Positions 7,993-17,315 of a DNA stretch of 64,000 nt are shown one piece after another; positions within the stretch are counted from its first letter, which is position 1, and each line of letters opens with the position of its first letter. Location of the stretch: positions 248,001-312,000 of the forward strand of contig NZ_JWLJ01000002.1 of NCBI RefSeq assembly GCF_000813985.1. The letters run 5' to 3'. The position numbers and the translations under genes are program-made. The stretch is from Ruegeria sp. ANG-R (GTDB taxonomy: Bacteria; Pseudomonadota; Alphaproteobacteria; Rhodobacterales; Rhodobacteraceae). A model generated the notes under the pieces. It did no database searches, was not told the origin of the DNA, and saw nothing but the letters and a program-made list of their open reading frames with translations.

Positions 7993-8181
7993 ATGAAACT
8001 GAAATTTGCTGCTATCTGCGCCACGGCCGTTGTACTGACTGCGTGTTCGCAGCAAGAGGAACCGACCCCGGTCTACATCCAGCCCGACTATGACAAGTAT
8101 GGTACGCCCAGCTGCTCGGCAGGCTATGAACTGGCCACTACCGAAGCAGGCCAGACCGTATGTAACCCGGTCACCCAATAA
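7993..8181 (+). CDS. Small predicted lipoprotein, 62 aa
   Basis: A short exported protein: charged start, hydrophobic stretch and lipobox (LTAC) giving a mature peptide of about 45 residues beginning CSQQEEPTPVYIQPDYDKYG. Two further cysteines (PSCSAGYELA and TVCNP) could form a disulfide. The pattern is shared by small Rhodobacterales lipoproteins, but I know no function. GAGGA lies 9 bases before the ATG at 7993; the ATG two codons earlier is too close to that site. It is monocistronic, with a hairpin after the stop. Confidence 0.7.
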   Translation: MKLKFAAICATAVVLTACSQQEEPTPVYIQPDYDKYGTPSCSAGYELATTEAGQTVCNPVTQ

Positions 8182-8188
8182 GCATTCA

Positions 8189-8217
8189 GCAGGCGGTCTT
8201 TTTGTGGGGCCGCCTGC
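8189..8217 (+). terminator. Hairpin after small lipoprotein gene
   Basis: An 8-bp stem (GCAGGCGG / CCGCCTGC) with a 13-base loop starts 7 bases after the stop codon. No T tract follows the stem, so it may pause or protect the transcript rather than terminate it alone. Confidence 0.4.
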
Positions 8218-8235
8218 ACATTCCAGCCAACGATC

Positions 8236-8257
8236 ACCGCCCATGAGGCGGTTTTTT
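8236..8257 (+). terminator. Intrinsic terminator before dgkA
   Basis: A stem ACCGCC / GGCGGT with loop CATGA runs straight into six T residues, a standard Rho-independent terminator. It lies 55 bases after the small lipoprotein gene and so separates it from dgkA. Confidence 0.75.
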
Positions 8258-8317
8258 CTTGCCTTTCTGCCGCAGGTCGCGAACGTCATCTTCCAGAAAG
8301 GCTGATCGGAAGACCCT

Positions 8318-8674
8318 ATGCGCAAACTCTTTGACCATCTGAAGGATCGCACTCGCTGGAGCTGGCAGGGCCTGTCCGCCACCTGGCACGAGGAATACTC
8401 GTTTCGTGCATGGGTCTGGACCAACTTGGTTTCGGCTGTCTTGGCCTTTGTGCTGCCACTCGGCACCGCAGAGAGAGCGTTGATCCTTGCGTTGGGGATA
8501 TTGGTGCTGGTGGCCGAGCTGTTCAACACGGCCATCGAACGCGCGGTCGATCACACGTCAACGGATCATCATGTCCTGGCCGGACAGGCCAAGGATGCTG
8601 CAAGTGCGGCGGTGGCTTTATCCGCCTTCGCAGGGGCTGTGGCGTGGATCGTGGTATTGGTTGGCCTGCTCTGA
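8318..8674 (+). CDS. dgkA: Diacylglycerol kinase (prokaryotic, DgkA)
   Basis: A 118-residue integral membrane kinase that phosphorylates diacylglycerol to phosphatidate at the inner membrane, recycling the by-product of osmoregulated glucan synthesis. Family marks are the N-terminal amphipathic WSWQGLSATWHEEYSFR, three membrane helices, and the catalytic signature ELFNTAIERAVD followed by AKDAASAAV. Length is normal (about 120). GGAAGA precedes the ATG. It converges on rimO, with 17 bases between stops. Confidence 0.93.
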   Translation: MRKLFDHLKDRTRWSWQGLSATWHEEYSFRAWVWTNLVSAVLAFVLPLGTAERALILALGILVLVAELFNTAIERAVDHTSTDHHVLAGQAKDAASAAVALSAFAGAVAWIVVLVGLL

Positions 8675-8691
8675 GCCTGCCGGTCAACCTC

Positions 8692-10089
8692 TCAGACTGA
8701 TGGGCGCAAACGTCCCCACAAATCGTATTCACCGGCCTCGTCTACCTCGACCGTGACGATATCCCCGGCTTTCAAGCCCTCGAACCCTTCGTCGATAAAC
8801 AGGTTTCCGTCGATTTCTGGTGCATCGGATTTTGTGCGGCAGGTGGCAGCCTCGTCATCGACCTCGTCCACGATGACCTCAAGGGTTTGGCCGACCTTCG
8901 CGGCCAGCTTGGCCTCGGAAATGGCCTGAGCTTTCTCCATGAACCGCTCCCACCGATCTTGTTTGACGTCGGCCGGAACGTGATCCGGCAGATCGTTTGA
9001 GCGGGCGCCATCGACATTCTCGTACTGAAAACAGCCGACGCGATCCAATTGCGCCTCGTCCATCCAGTCCAGGAGGGTCTGGAATTCGGCTTCGGTTTCC
9101 CCGGGATAGCCGACAATGAAGGTCGAGCGCAGGGTGATATCCGGGCAGGTTGCGCGCCAGGCGGCGATCTCATCCAGAGTTTTTGCACCCGCTGCAGGGC
9201 GGGCCATGCGCTTCAATACATCCGGGTGCGCGTGCTGGAACGGTATGTCGAGATACGGCAGTACATTGCAACCGGCATCCGCCATCAGCGGGATCAGGTC
9301 ACGCACATGAGGGTAGGGGTAGACATAGTGGAGCCGCACCCAGGCATCGAACTGGCCCAATTCGCGCGCCAGATCGGTGATGTGGCTGCGTACCTCGCGA
9401 TTTTTCCAAGGGTTCATGTCGTATTTGCGATCCAGCCCATAGGCCGAGGTGTCCTGCGAAATCACCAGCAATTCGCGTACGCCGCTGTCGACCAGCTTTT
9501 CGGCCTCGCGCAGCACCGCATGGGCCGGACGGCTGGCCAGCTTCCCGCGCATATCGGGGATGATGCAAAACCTGCACTTGTGGTTACAGCCCTCGGAAAT
9601 CTTGAGATAGCTGTAGTGTCGCGGTGTCAGTTTCACGCCAGAGGCGGGCAGAAGATCGACAAACGGGTCCGGGTCGGGCGGCACGGCGCTGTGGACCGCG
9701 TCCAGAACCTGTTCATACTGATGCGGTCCGGTAACCGCCAGAATACGTGGGTGATGTTCTCGGATATAATCCGGCTCAGCCCCCAGACAGCCCGTCACGA
9801 TGACCTTTCCGTTCTCGACCAATGCCTCACCGATCGCATCCAGAGACTCGGCCTTGGCACTGTCCAGAAACCCGCAGGTGTTCACGATTACGGCATCCGC
9901 GCCCGCATAATCCGGCGATATACCGTAGCCTTCGGCGCGCAACCGCGTCAGAATACGCTCGCTGTCAACCAGTGCTTTGGGACAGCCCAGCGACACCATT
10001 CCAAGGGTGGGCTGGTCGCGGCGGGGCGTCTCGGTGATCTGTGCCGAGGGGGCCAGATCCGGGCGGAGGTTTGGTGGGTTCGTGCTCAT
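8692..10089 (-). CDS. rimO: Ribosomal protein uS12 methylthiotransferase RimO
   Basis: A 465-residue radical-SAM enzyme that adds a methylthio group to the conserved aspartate of ribosomal protein S12. The N-terminal MTTase domain has cysteines in [20 protein letters not shown] and VTGCLGA that hold the auxiliary cluster. The radical-SAM motif is C-x3-C-x2-C in CNHKCRFC, and a C-terminal TRAM domain ([12 protein letters not shown] to the end) follows. I start at 10089 because the 12 extra codons of the longer frame are unlike the family. It is followed after a short gap by the divergent AsmA-like gene. Confidence 0.96.
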   Translation of the reverse strand: MSTNPPNLRPDLAPSAQITETPRRDQPTLGMVSLGCPKALVDSERILTRLRAEGYGISPDYAGADAVIVNTCGFLDSAKAESLDAIGEALVENGKVIVTGCLGAEPDYIREHHPRILAVTGPHQYEQVLDAVHSAVPPDPDPFVDLLPASGVKLTPRHYSYLKISEGCNHKCRFCIIPDMRGKLASRPAHAVLREAEKLVDSGVRELLVISQDTSAYGLDRKYDMNPWKNREVRSHITDLARELGQFDAWVRLHYVYPYPHVRDLIPLMADAGCNVLPYLDIPFQHAHPDVLKRMARPAAGAKTLDEIAAWRATCPDITLRSTFIVGYPGETEAEFQTLLDWMDEAQLDRVGCFQYENVDGARSNDLPDHVPADVKQDRWERFMEKAQAISEAKLAAKVGQTLEVIVDEVDDEAATCRTKSDAPEIDGNLFIDEGFEGLKAGDIVTVEVDEAGEYDLWGRLRPSV

Positions 10090-10187
10090 GGCCGGGCATA
10101 TAGAGGGGAAAGCTTCCCCTTGCAAATTTTGCCCGCACAGGGCTGACTTGAAACAGAGCAGATAAGCCGGAAAGGCGCAGTCGTATC

Positions 10188-12116
10188 ATGAAATGGCTAT
10201 TTCGCATCCTGTTCATTCTCGTCGCCGCGTTCGGGTTGGTGATCGGGGCCTTATTGCTGATGCCGGGTGACAAGCTGGCAACGATACTTGCCGAGCAGGT
10301 CAAGGCGCAAACCGGTCGCGATCTTGAACTGTCCGGTGACGTCAATCTGTCGTTCTGGCCGGTTTTGGGAATGGAAACCGGGCCTGTGAAATTTGGCAAT
10401 GCGCCCTGGGCCGGACCCGAGCCGATGCTCAGCGCTCAAAGTCTGGCTGTGGGAGTCGATGCCTCGGCGCTGTTGTCCGGGGATATCCGGATCACGAGGG
10501 TGCTGGCCGACAGCCCGGTTCTGCGCCTTGAGCGCGCGGATGGGCGCGGCAATTGGGAACTGCACCAACCCGGCAACTCGGCGGCCACCGGCACCTCGGC
10601 GCAATCGGTCGAAAGCCGGCCGGTTACGTTGGAGCGGCTGGAGTTGACCGATGCCCGGCTGATCTACCTTGAGAATGGCGCGGTCAGCATGGACTTTGCC
10701 AATGTCGATCTTTCGGCGCGATGGCCGGATGTGACCGCGCCGATGGAAATGCAGGCCAGCATGGTCGTGCCCGGAGGTACCGTTGAGGTGGACCTCACCA
10801 TCCCCGAGCTACCTGCCTTTTCCAGCGGTGTTGTCACACCTCTGCACCTGAGCCTGTCGGCACCCGGCGGGAACATTCAATTTTCCGGTCGGGTGAATCT
10901 GGCTGGAGAAATGGATGGCAAAACCACGGTCACCGCAAAGGACACGCACAGGATGCTGGTTGCGTTCGGTCAGGGTGGTGTGACTGTACCCGAGGGGCTG
11001 GGGCAGGTGGCGACTGTGTCCGGGCAGATGACCTATACGCGCGACGGCCGGATCTCATTACGGAATATGACCGCGGTACTGGACCAGAACCGGATTGAAG
11101 GGGAAGCGGATATTCAGATTTCGGCCCCGCCAAACGTCACCGCGCGTCTGAATGCAGGCGATCTCGACTTGTCCAAAGTGGGTGGAGAAGGCACTTCTGG
11201 TGGCGGTTCGGAAACAGAGGGGTGGTCAAAAACCCCGATTGATGCGTCATTTCTGGCGCTTGCAAACGGTAAAATCCGCTTGCAGGCCAATTCGATTGCG
11301 GTTCCGGGTATGGTGTTTGGTAAAAGCGACCTGACGCTTAGCCTTGATCGCTCGCGGGCGGTTCTGGAGATGCATCCGGCTTCGTTGTTCTCAGGACACC
11401 TGAACGGCCAGGTGGTTGCAAACAATCGCAATGGTCTGTCGGTCGGTGGAAATCTGACGGCCGACAATATCGATATTAATGAGGCTCTGGTCGCGCTTGC
11501 GGATATCAAACGCCTGTCGGGCACCGGGTCAGGCCATCTTGAGTTTCTGGGCGTTGGCCAGAACGAAGATCAGATCATGCGCTCGCTCAGCGGCAAAGGG
11601 AGTATCGAGGTCGGGAAGGGGGTCATTTCCGGGCTGGATCTGGATCGCCTCATGGGCCGCGGCAAGGGATCGGGGGGCACGACTGTGTTCAACAGCCTGA
11701 CTGCCAGTTTCACGATGAAAGACGGCGATCTGAACAACGACGATCTGTTGATGAAGCTGGACAATGTCCGAGCGGACGGTACGGGTCGGATTGGTTTGGG
11801 CGCACGCGATATTGACTATCTGTTCACGCCGGTGGCGCTGCGCGCGAACTCGGGGCACGGGATATCGGTGCCTGTTCGGATCAAGGGTCCGTGGAGCGAT
11901 CCGTCGATCAAGCCGAACCTTACCAAGGTCATTGAGGCCGCAGCCGGGGGCAAGGTCAAAGAGCTGGAAGGTGACGCAAAGAAGAAGGTTCTTGAGAAGG
12001 TCGGAAAAGAGCTGGATACCACTGTCACGGACACCGATCAGATCGAAGACGCGCTGAAGGGCAAACTTGAGGAAGAGGCCAAGAAAGGTCTGCTCAAGCT
12101 GTTTGGCGGGGATTGA
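10188..12116 (+). CDS. AsmA family protein
   Basis: A 642-residue AsmA-like protein with an N-terminal membrane helix (residues 3-26) and a long periplasmic beta-rich domain. It shows the family signature near the N-terminus (QTGRDLELSGDVNLSFWP-LG) and the C-terminal block with DIDYLFTPVALR and PVRIKGPWSDPSIKP. AsmA-like proteins span the envelope and are thought to move or influence phospholipids and outer-membrane protein assembly. The last 50 residues are a Lys/Glu-rich helix. It stands alone between divergent rimO and a convergent phosphomannomutase gene. Confidence 0.9.
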   Translation: MKWLFRILFILVAAFGLVIGALLLMPGDKLATILAEQVKAQTGRDLELSGDVNLSFWPVLGMETGPVKFGNAPWAGPEPMLSAQSLAVGVDASALLSGDIRITRVLADSPVLRLERADGRGNWELHQPGNSAATGTSAQSVESRPVTLERLELTDARLIYLENGAVSMDFANVDLSARWPDVTAPMEMQASMVVPGGTVEVDLTIPELPAFSSGVVTPLHLSLSAPGGNIQFSGRVNLAGEMDGKTTVTAKDTHRMLVAFGQGGVTVPEGLGQVATVSGQMTYTRDGRISLRNMTAVLDQNRIEGEADIQISAPPNVTARLNAGDLDLSKVGGEGTSGGGSETEGWSKTPIDASFLALANGKIRLQANSIAVPGMVFGKSDLTLSLDRSRAVLEMHPASLFSGHLNGQVVANNRNGLSVGGNLTADNIDINEALVALADIKRLSGTGSGHLEFLGVGQNEDQIMRSLSGKGSIEVGKGVISGLDLDRLMGRGKGSGGTTVFNSLTASFTMKDGDLNNDDLLMKLDNVRADGTGRIGLGARDIDYLFTPVALRANSGHGISVPVRIKGPWSDPSIKPNLTKVIEAAAGGKVKELEGDAKKKVLEKVGKELDTTVTDTDQIEDALKGKLEEEAKKGLLKLFGGD

Positions 12117-12127
12117 GCAAACTGCGC

Positions 12128-12159
12128 AAAGAAGGGCGCCCCACCGGGTGCCCTTCTTT
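12128..12159. terminator. Bidirectional terminator between asmA-like gene and phosphomannomutase gene
   Basis: A 14-bp stem (AAAGAAGGGCGCCC / GGGTGCCCTTCTTT, one G-T pair) with a 4-base loop. A-rich and T-rich flanks give a T tract in both directions, so it can serve both convergent genes. Confidence 0.85.
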
Positions 12160-12169
12160 GACTTGTTGA

Positions 12170-13666
12170 TCAGATGGTCTGATCGTAGTCGCCCACGCCG
12201 GGTTCTGTTCGAATCACGGCGTCGATATCGGCAAAGATTGCGCGCATCTCATCCTCGCTTTCGCTGCTTTCGCAGACCACGACAAGATTAGGTGTGTTGG
12301 ACGAGGCCCGCACCAGTCCCCAACTGCCGTTATCCAGTATGACCCGTGCGCCATTGACCGTCACGACCTCTTTGATCGTGCGGCCCGCAAAGCTCTCACC
12401 TGCGTTGGCCTTTGCGACCAGCTTATCGACCAGCCGCTGGAGAATATCGTACTTTTCGGTATCGGCGGCGTAGGGTGACATCGTGGGTGTGGACCATGTC
12501 TTGGGCAGGGCCTTGCGCAGATCCGACATGCTTTGGTCCGGGTTGCGGTCCATCAGCTTGCAGATTTCCACCGCCACACGCATACCGCAGTCATATCCGC
12601 GCCCGACCGGTTCCGCCAGGAAATAGTGGCCCGATTTCTCGAACCCGGCCAGTGCGCCAATCTCCTTGACCCGGCGCTTCATATGGCTGTGGCCGGTTTT
12701 CCAATAATCCGCCTTGACGCCATGCTCCTGCAATTCGGGATCGCTTGCAAACAGGCCGGTGGACTTTACGTCCGCAACAAAGGTCGATCCCGGATACAGT
12801 TTGGCCAGATCACGTGCCATGATGACGCCAACCTTATCGGCGAAAATCTCTTCCCCCTCATCATCCACGACACCGCATCGATCGCCATCCCCGTCAAATC
12901 CCAGCGCCAGATCAGCGCCGCTGGCTTTGACCGTATCTGCCATGTCATGCAGCATTTCCATGGCTTCAGGGTTCGGGTTGTAATTTGGGAAGGTGTAGTC
13001 CAGCCGGGTGTGACTGGGCACAACCTCCACGCCGATCCGTTCGAAAATCTCGGGCGCAAACGCGGCGGCGGTGCCATTGCCGGTGGCGCAGACCACTTTC
13101 AGAGGACGGGACATTTTGAAGTCACCGACCAGATCGTCGATATAGGCCTCTTTCACGCCGTCAACGAATTCATACGACCCGCCCGGACGTGCGACACCTT
13201 CGCCATTCAGAACGATGTCGCGCAGTTCGGACATCTCGTCGGGACCGTGGGTCAGTGGGCGATCAAAGCCCATTTTTACGCCGGTCCAGCCGTTTGGATT
13301 GTGGCTGGCCGTGACCATGGCCACCGCTGGCACGTCCAGATGAAACTGCGCGAAATATGCCATCGGGCTGAGCGCCGGGCCGATGTCCTTGACCTGAATG
13401 CCGGCCTGCATAAGCCCGACAATCAGCGCATTTTTGATCGACAGAGAATAGTCGCGATAGTCATTGCCCACCGCAATAACCGGCGCGATTCCGCGTTTGT
13501 GCATCTGAGTGCCCAACCCCAGGCCCAGAGCGGTCATTCCGGGCAGATTGATTTCATCAGGGTATTTCCAGCGCGCGTCATATTCGCGAAAGCCGGTTGG
13601 CTTGATCATTGGATCGCGCAGAAAGCTCCAGGTGTTTGGCGTCACCTCGGGAAGGGGTTTGGTCAT
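12170..13666 (-). CDS. Phosphomannomutase/phosphoglucomutase
   Basis: A 498-residue alpha-D-phosphohexomutase that interconverts the 1- and 6-phosphates of mannose or glucose for sugar-nucleotide synthesis. The phosphoserine loop is TASHNPNGWTG, the Mg-binding loop DGDGDRCG, the sugar-specificity loop near EKSGHYF, and the C-terminal phosphate-binding loop is RASSNTPN. The start at 13666 is the first ATG; the upstream frame begins with TTG. It follows kdsA after 15 bases, so it is the last gene of the kpsT-kpsE-kdsA operon and likely supplies precursor for the exported polysaccharide. Whether Man-1-P or Glc-1-P is the main product cannot be decided from sequence. Confidence 0.9.
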   Translation of the reverse strand: MTKPLPEVTPNTWSFLRDPMIKPTGFREYDARWKYPDEINLPGMTALGLGLGTQMHKRGIAPVIAVGNDYRDYSLSIKNALIVGLMQAGIQVKDIGPALSPMAYFAQFHLDVPAVAMVTASHNPNGWTGVKMGFDRPLTHGPDEMSELRDIVLNGEGVARPGGSYEFVDGVKEAYIDDLVGDFKMSRPLKVVCATGNGTAAAFAPEIFERIGVEVVPSHTRLDYTFPNYNPNPEAMEMLHDMADTVKASGADLALGFDGDGDRCGVVDDEGEEIFADKVGVIMARDLAKLYPGSTFVADVKSTGLFASDPELQEHGVKADYWKTGHSHMKRRVKEIGALAGFEKSGHYFLAEPVGRGYDCGMRVAVEICKLMDRNPDQSMSDLRKALPKTWSTPTMSPYAADTEKYDILQRLVDKLVAKANAGESFAGRTIKEVVTVNGARVILDNGSWGLVRASSNTPNLVVVCESSESEDEMRAIFADIDAVIRTEPGVGDYDQTI

Positions 13667-13681
13667 TACAAATCTCAATCG

Positions 13682-14515
13682 TTAAATCTGAATCGGGTTT
13701 TCTTTCGCCAGCGCATCAAAGCGCATCAATGTGTCGACGAGATGGCCCATCTGGTCGAGATAGATCATGTTCGGTCCATCACACGGCGCATTATCTGGAT
13801 CTTGGTGCGTTTCCATGAAGACTGCCGCCGAACCCACGGCCACAGCCGCACGAGCCATTACGGGCGCGAATTCACGCTGCCCACCGGAGGAGCCACCATG
13901 CCCACCGGGTTGTTGCACCGAATGGGTCGCATCCATCACTACCGGATATCCGGTTTTTGCCATTTGAGGCAGTGAGCGCATGTCCGCGACCAGCGTGTTG
14001 TAACCAAAAGAGGTCCCGCGCTCGGTCAGCAGGATGTTCTGGTTGCCTGTGCTTTCGATCTTGGCGACGATATTGGGCATTTCCCAAGGGGCCAGAAACT
14101 GGCCTTTCTTGACGTTGATCACCGCACCCGAATTGCCCGCCGCCAGCAGCATGTCTGTCTGGCGGCACAGGAAGGCAGGGATTTGCAGGACGTCAACGGC
14201 CTCGGCTGCAATTGCGCACTGGGCTTCGGTGTGAACGTCGGTCAGGACCGGGATACCCATGGTCTTGCGGATATCGTCCAGCACTTTCAATCCGGCATCA
14301 ATTCCCATGCCGCGTTTGCCGGACAGCGAGGTCCGATTCGCTTTGTCATAGGATGCCTTGAAGACATACTGAGCGCCTGCGGCGTCGCACACCTCTTTCA
14401 TGGTGCCGGCGATCATCTGGGCATGATCGGCAGTCTCAAGCTGGCAAGGGCCGGCGATAATGGTCAGCGGAAGGTCGTTGCCAACCGTCAGGTCGGCGAT
14501 TTTTACATGTTTCAT
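13682..14515 (-). CDS. kdsA: 3-deoxy-8-phosphooctulonate synthase (Kdo-8-P synthase)
   Basis: A 277-residue class I-fold aldolase that condenses arabinose-5-phosphate with phosphoenolpyruvate to Kdo-8-P, the first step to Kdo for lipid A core and for the Kdo linker of group-2-type capsules. Marks: AGPCQLE near the N-terminus, FKASYDKANR, GIPVLTDVH, TERGTSFGYN, and MDATHSVQQPGG. Length is exact for the family. It lies 5 bases after kpsE and 15 before the phosphohexomutase gene. The placement with an ABC capsule exporter suggests a capsule-dedicated copy; a second housekeeping copy elsewhere is possible but not visible. Confidence 0.96.
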   Translation of the reverse strand: MKHVKIADLTVGNDLPLTIIAGPCQLETADHAQMIAGTMKEVCDAAGAQYVFKASYDKANRTSLSGKRGMGIDAGLKVLDDIRKTMGIPVLTDVHTEAQCAIAAEAVDVLQIPAFLCRQTDMLLAAGNSGAVINVKKGQFLAPWEMPNIVAKIESTGNQNILLTERGTSFGYNTLVADMRSLPQMAKTGYPVVMDATHSVQQPGGHGGSSGGQREFAPVMARAAVAVGSAAVFMETHQDPDNAPCDGPNMIYLDQMGHLVDTLMRFDALAKENPIQI

Positions 14516-14520
14516 GAGTC

Positions 14521-16107
14521 TTACGAGGATACCTGTTCACGAAGGACCGACGCGGTAAGCGAGATCATCAGGTAGATACCAGCAAACAACAGGAAAGCCA
14601 AAATCGTATTTTCGAACTTGCGCGGATAGCTGGGTTCCTGGCTGGCCACGGGGTTCACGGATACGGTGAGATACCGCACCTTCCGGTTGGCCTCGGTCCG
14701 CGTGGATTCCATTTGCTGCATTGCCGTTTGCAGCATCATGTCCCGGGCTGCCAGATCGGCCTGTGCCATCTGGATACGCACGCTCAAACGCGCCAGCGAA
14801 TTTTCGCCAGCCGAGGCGTCAAGCATCTCGGCATTCAACTCATCCAGAACCGCCTGCAGCCGTTCTATGTCGGCGCGCGTGCCATCCACCTTGGCTTTGT
14901 TGGGGCGTGCATTGTCGAGTAGGGCGGCCAGTTGAAGTTCCTTATCCTGTAGCTCGATCTCGAACTGATCGATCCGTCCGCGCAGGCTGGCGATGACGCT
15001 TTGCGGGTCCAGTATGGCCCCTTGTAGTTGCAAATCAATCAGGTCTTCCTGCGCTTGTCTGCGCGCCTCTTGTGCGGACTCAAAGCTCGCCAAGGCGTCG
15101 CGCATCTGATCCTCACGCTTCAATTCGGTCAGACCATTAATGCGCTCCTCAGCGTAAGAGATAAGCCGCTTGGACCAATCGACGGATATTTCAGAAGTTG
15201 GGGCCGCGACCTCCATCCGAATAACGCCATCGCTGGGGTCATAACCGATCGTGATCATGCGTTTGTATAGCTTGTAGGTCTCCTCAAGCGTTGCGTCGGC
15301 TGGCAGGCGCTGGATCGGGTCAATCCAGTCTTGTTGGAAGAACTCGGCAAATCCGACATCCCGTTCGAGCCGTTCCAGCGCGTCCTTGGATTCCAGAAAT
15401 TCCTGAGTGGCGACTGAATCCTGCGCGGTGGCAAACTGTGTGCCTGCGAGGAAGCCGCCAAAAGAGGCGCCGCCGCCATCGGCTTGCAAAATCGAAAACA
15501 CGGAATCGCTGGCATACATCGGTGTTGCCACGCGATAGAAATAGTAACCCACAATAAATGTGGGCAGGATCACAAAGGCAGCCAACCGAGCGAATAGCGC
15601 TGCAAGCTTGCGGCGGCGGCGTTTCGCGATGTCTTTCTGGATTTGCCCGATCTCGTATTCGCGGCGTTGCGCCGGGCTGAGTTCCGGGCCGGGCAGGTTT
15701 TTCTGAGACTCTTTGGCCGTCTGGGGCAGGTGGATCTTTATGTTGTCCTGGGCCGGGTCATCGCCGGTCGATTTGCTTTGATCTGACGCTGCCAGATCAA
15801 GCAGGTTCGTGCGCTGAAACGGATCAATCCCCTTTTGGCGTAACAGCCGGACCGCATCGTAATCCGAGGTTGCCGCCAGTCCGTTCTTATGCGCAAGCCG
15901 CCGCGCAACACGCAGTTGACGCCCCGTCAGTCCTTCGCGTTTGATTGCGTCCAGTTCGGTCCCCGGCTGCTGGGCGTCGCCATCGGTGTTCGGGCTTTGA
16001 GTCGCCTTGCGAATACGGGAGATCGCGTCCGAGCGCGCCTCGGCCGTGCCAGCGCCGCGCGTCGCGCGGTCGGGGTTATATTTCCTAGCCTTGGGTTTGG
16101 TAGTCAT
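14521..16107 (-). CDS. kpsE: Capsule polysaccharide export inner-membrane protein, KpsE/BexC-like
   Basis: A 528-residue polysaccharide co-polymerase of the ABC-export type. It has a basic, Ser/Ala-rich cytoplasmic N-terminus of about 150 residues, a membrane helix (FVILPTFIVGYYFYRVATP), a long periplasmic coiled-coil region with the LLDNARPNKAKVDG-type segment, a Pro-rich approach (NPVASQEPSYPRK) and a C-terminal helix. It should link the inner-membrane ABC exporter to an outer-membrane Wza/KpsD channel. The long N-terminal extension is larger than in E. coli KpsE. The ATG at 16107 lies inside the end of kpsT (23-base overlap), implying coupled translation. Confidence 0.88.
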   Translation of the reverse strand: MTTKPKARKYNPDRATRGAGTAEARSDAISRIRKATQSPNTDGDAQQPGTELDAIKREGLTGRQLRVARRLAHKNGLAATSDYDAVRLLRQKGIDPFQRTNLLDLAASDQSKSTGDDPAQDNIKIHLPQTAKESQKNLPGPELSPAQRREYEIGQIQKDIAKRRRRKLAALFARLAAFVILPTFIVGYYFYRVATPMYASDSVFSILQADGGGASFGGFLAGTQFATAQDSVATQEFLESKDALERLERDVGFAEFFQQDWIDPIQRLPADATLEETYKLYKRMITIGYDPSDGVIRMEVAAPTSEISVDWSKRLISYAEERINGLTELKREDQMRDALASFESAQEARRQAQEDLIDLQLQGAILDPQSVIASLRGRIDQFEIELQDKELQLAALLDNARPNKAKVDGTRADIERLQAVLDELNAEMLDASAGENSLARLSVRIQMAQADLAARDMMLQTAMQQMESTRTEANRKVRYLTVSVNPVASQEPSYPRKFENTILAFLLFAGIYLMISLTASVLREQVSS

Positions 16108-16744
16108 AGAGTTGCTTTGCCTCTTCCAAGGTTTCAAACATATGAATCTGCCCGTCCACCAGAACAGCGGCCTGCCGCGCGAATTTCTCAAGAAGCGAGG
16201 GGTTGTGCGATACGATGACCAATGTCGTGGTCCGCAACTTCTCTTTCAGGATATCGCCTGCTTTCTTGTTGAATTCCACATCGGTCGTCGAGGGCATCCC
16301 CTCGTCAATCAGGTACATGTCGAAATCCAGGGCCAGCATCAGCGCAAAAGTGAACCGGGCGCGCATCCCGGACGAATAGGTGCCCAGCGGTTGATCGAAA
16401 TACTCACCCAGATTGCAAAGCCATTTGCAATAGGCTTCGACATAGTCGGGGTCCATGCCGTAGATCTTGGCAATATACCGTGCGTTCTCGAGCGCTGACA
16501 GGCGTTTCGCCACGCCGCCGGTAAACCCCATGGGGAATGAGATACGGCAGTCGCGCCGGATCACGCCTTCGTCGGGTTTCTCCAGCCCGGCCATCATGTT
16601 GATCAACGTGGTCTTGCCCGTCCCGTTTGGGGCCAGCACCCCAAGAGACGTGCCAAGTTCAACCCGAAACGACACCCGGTCCAGAATCACCTTGCGGCGT
16701 GTTCCGGTCCAGAAAGACTTGCTGACATTTTCGAATTCCAGCAT
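16085..16744 (-). CDS. kpsT: Capsule polysaccharide ABC transporter ATP-binding protein, KpsT-like
   Basis: A 219-residue ATPase of the ABC-2 polysaccharide exporter group. Walker A is APNGTGKTT, the signature is the KpsT/Wzt-type YSSGMRARF, and Walker B is MYLIDEGM, followed by SHNPS with the switch His. It energises export of an acidic polysaccharide across the inner membrane. The partner permease KpsM is not next to it, which is unusual; it may lie elsewhere. This is the first gene of the minus-strand set kpsT-kpsE-kdsA-phosphohexomutase. The roughly 200-base gap upstream should hold the promoter, but I see no clear elements there. Confidence 0.9.
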   Translation of the reverse strand: MLEFENVSKSFWTGTRRKVILDRVSFRVELGTSLGVLAPNGTGKTTLINMMAGLEKPDEGVIRRDCRISFPMGFTGGVAKRLSALENARYIAKIYGMDPDYVEAYCKWLCNLGEYFDQPLGTYSSGMRARFTFALMLALDFDMYLIDEGMPSTTDVEFNKKAGDILKEKLRTTTLVIVSHNPSLLEKFARQAAVLVDGQIHMFETLEEAKQLYDYQTQG

Positions 16745-16953
16745 ACGCGGCCTTTAGATCGCTCGGGTTTGGTCGGTTCGAAGACCGGAGTGCTACCGAT
16801 CCATGTTGGCCACATTATGTCGAAATATGAAACAAATGATCAATGTGCATCCGGCGTCATGACATCGAAGTGTTGCCAAAGCGGGTTTTGTTGGCACGCC
16901 GACTGATCACGCCTATCTTCATCCGATATTAATTGCAGGAGCCTCACGACCGG

Positions 16954-17244
16954 ATGAGGTCACTCACCAAGGAGATCAAAGAGTGTCGCCTGTGCGCAGA
17001 CAGGTTTGCGCAGACCATAACCGCGCACGAGCCACGGCCGGTTGTCTGGTTTCGGCCAGGCGCGCGTATTCTGATCGCCGGGCAGGCGCCCGGCGCGCGG
17101 GTACATGCGTCCGGAAGGCCATTCACCGATCCCTCGGGTGATCGTCTTCGGGATTGGCTGAGGTTGGAAGAAGAAGAATTTTATGATCGCTCACACGTAG
17201 CGATTATGCCGATGGCATTTTGTTATCTCATGTCGAATGGGTGA
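16954..17244 (+). pseudogene. Uracil-DNA glycosylase, N-terminal half (interrupted gene)
   Basis: Only about 96 codons of a family-4-like uracil-DNA glycosylase. It has the Fe-S cysteine pair in ECRLCADRF, the GQAPGARVHASGRPF uracil-binding loop and DPSGDRLRDWL, and reads in frame up to MPMAFCY, just where the family continues FPG. It then meets unrelated sequence and a stop. The missing continuation (FPG-x-ADLPPPPIC) is found in the same orientation at 23616-23792, so the gene was split by the intervening islet. It could start at TTG 16933 or ATG 16954; CAGGAG lies upstream. The protein lacks the second Fe-S cysteine pair and the catalytic C-terminal half, so it should be inactive. Confidence 0.85.
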
Positions 17245-17315
17245 TTTTGATTGCACTTGAAACCGCGCAGAGGCGTTAGCGGTCCACGGATTGCTTCTGT
17301 ATCCATCGCGTAGGT

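Noticed and set aside
9049-10146. 365-codon plus-strand ORF opposite rimO
   Set aside because: Antisense to a clear rimO with intact motifs; no family motif in the product.
12533-13975. 480-codon plus-strand ORF opposite the phosphomannomutase and kdsA genes
   Set aside because: Spans the antisense of two confirmed genes; no protein signature or ribosome binding site.
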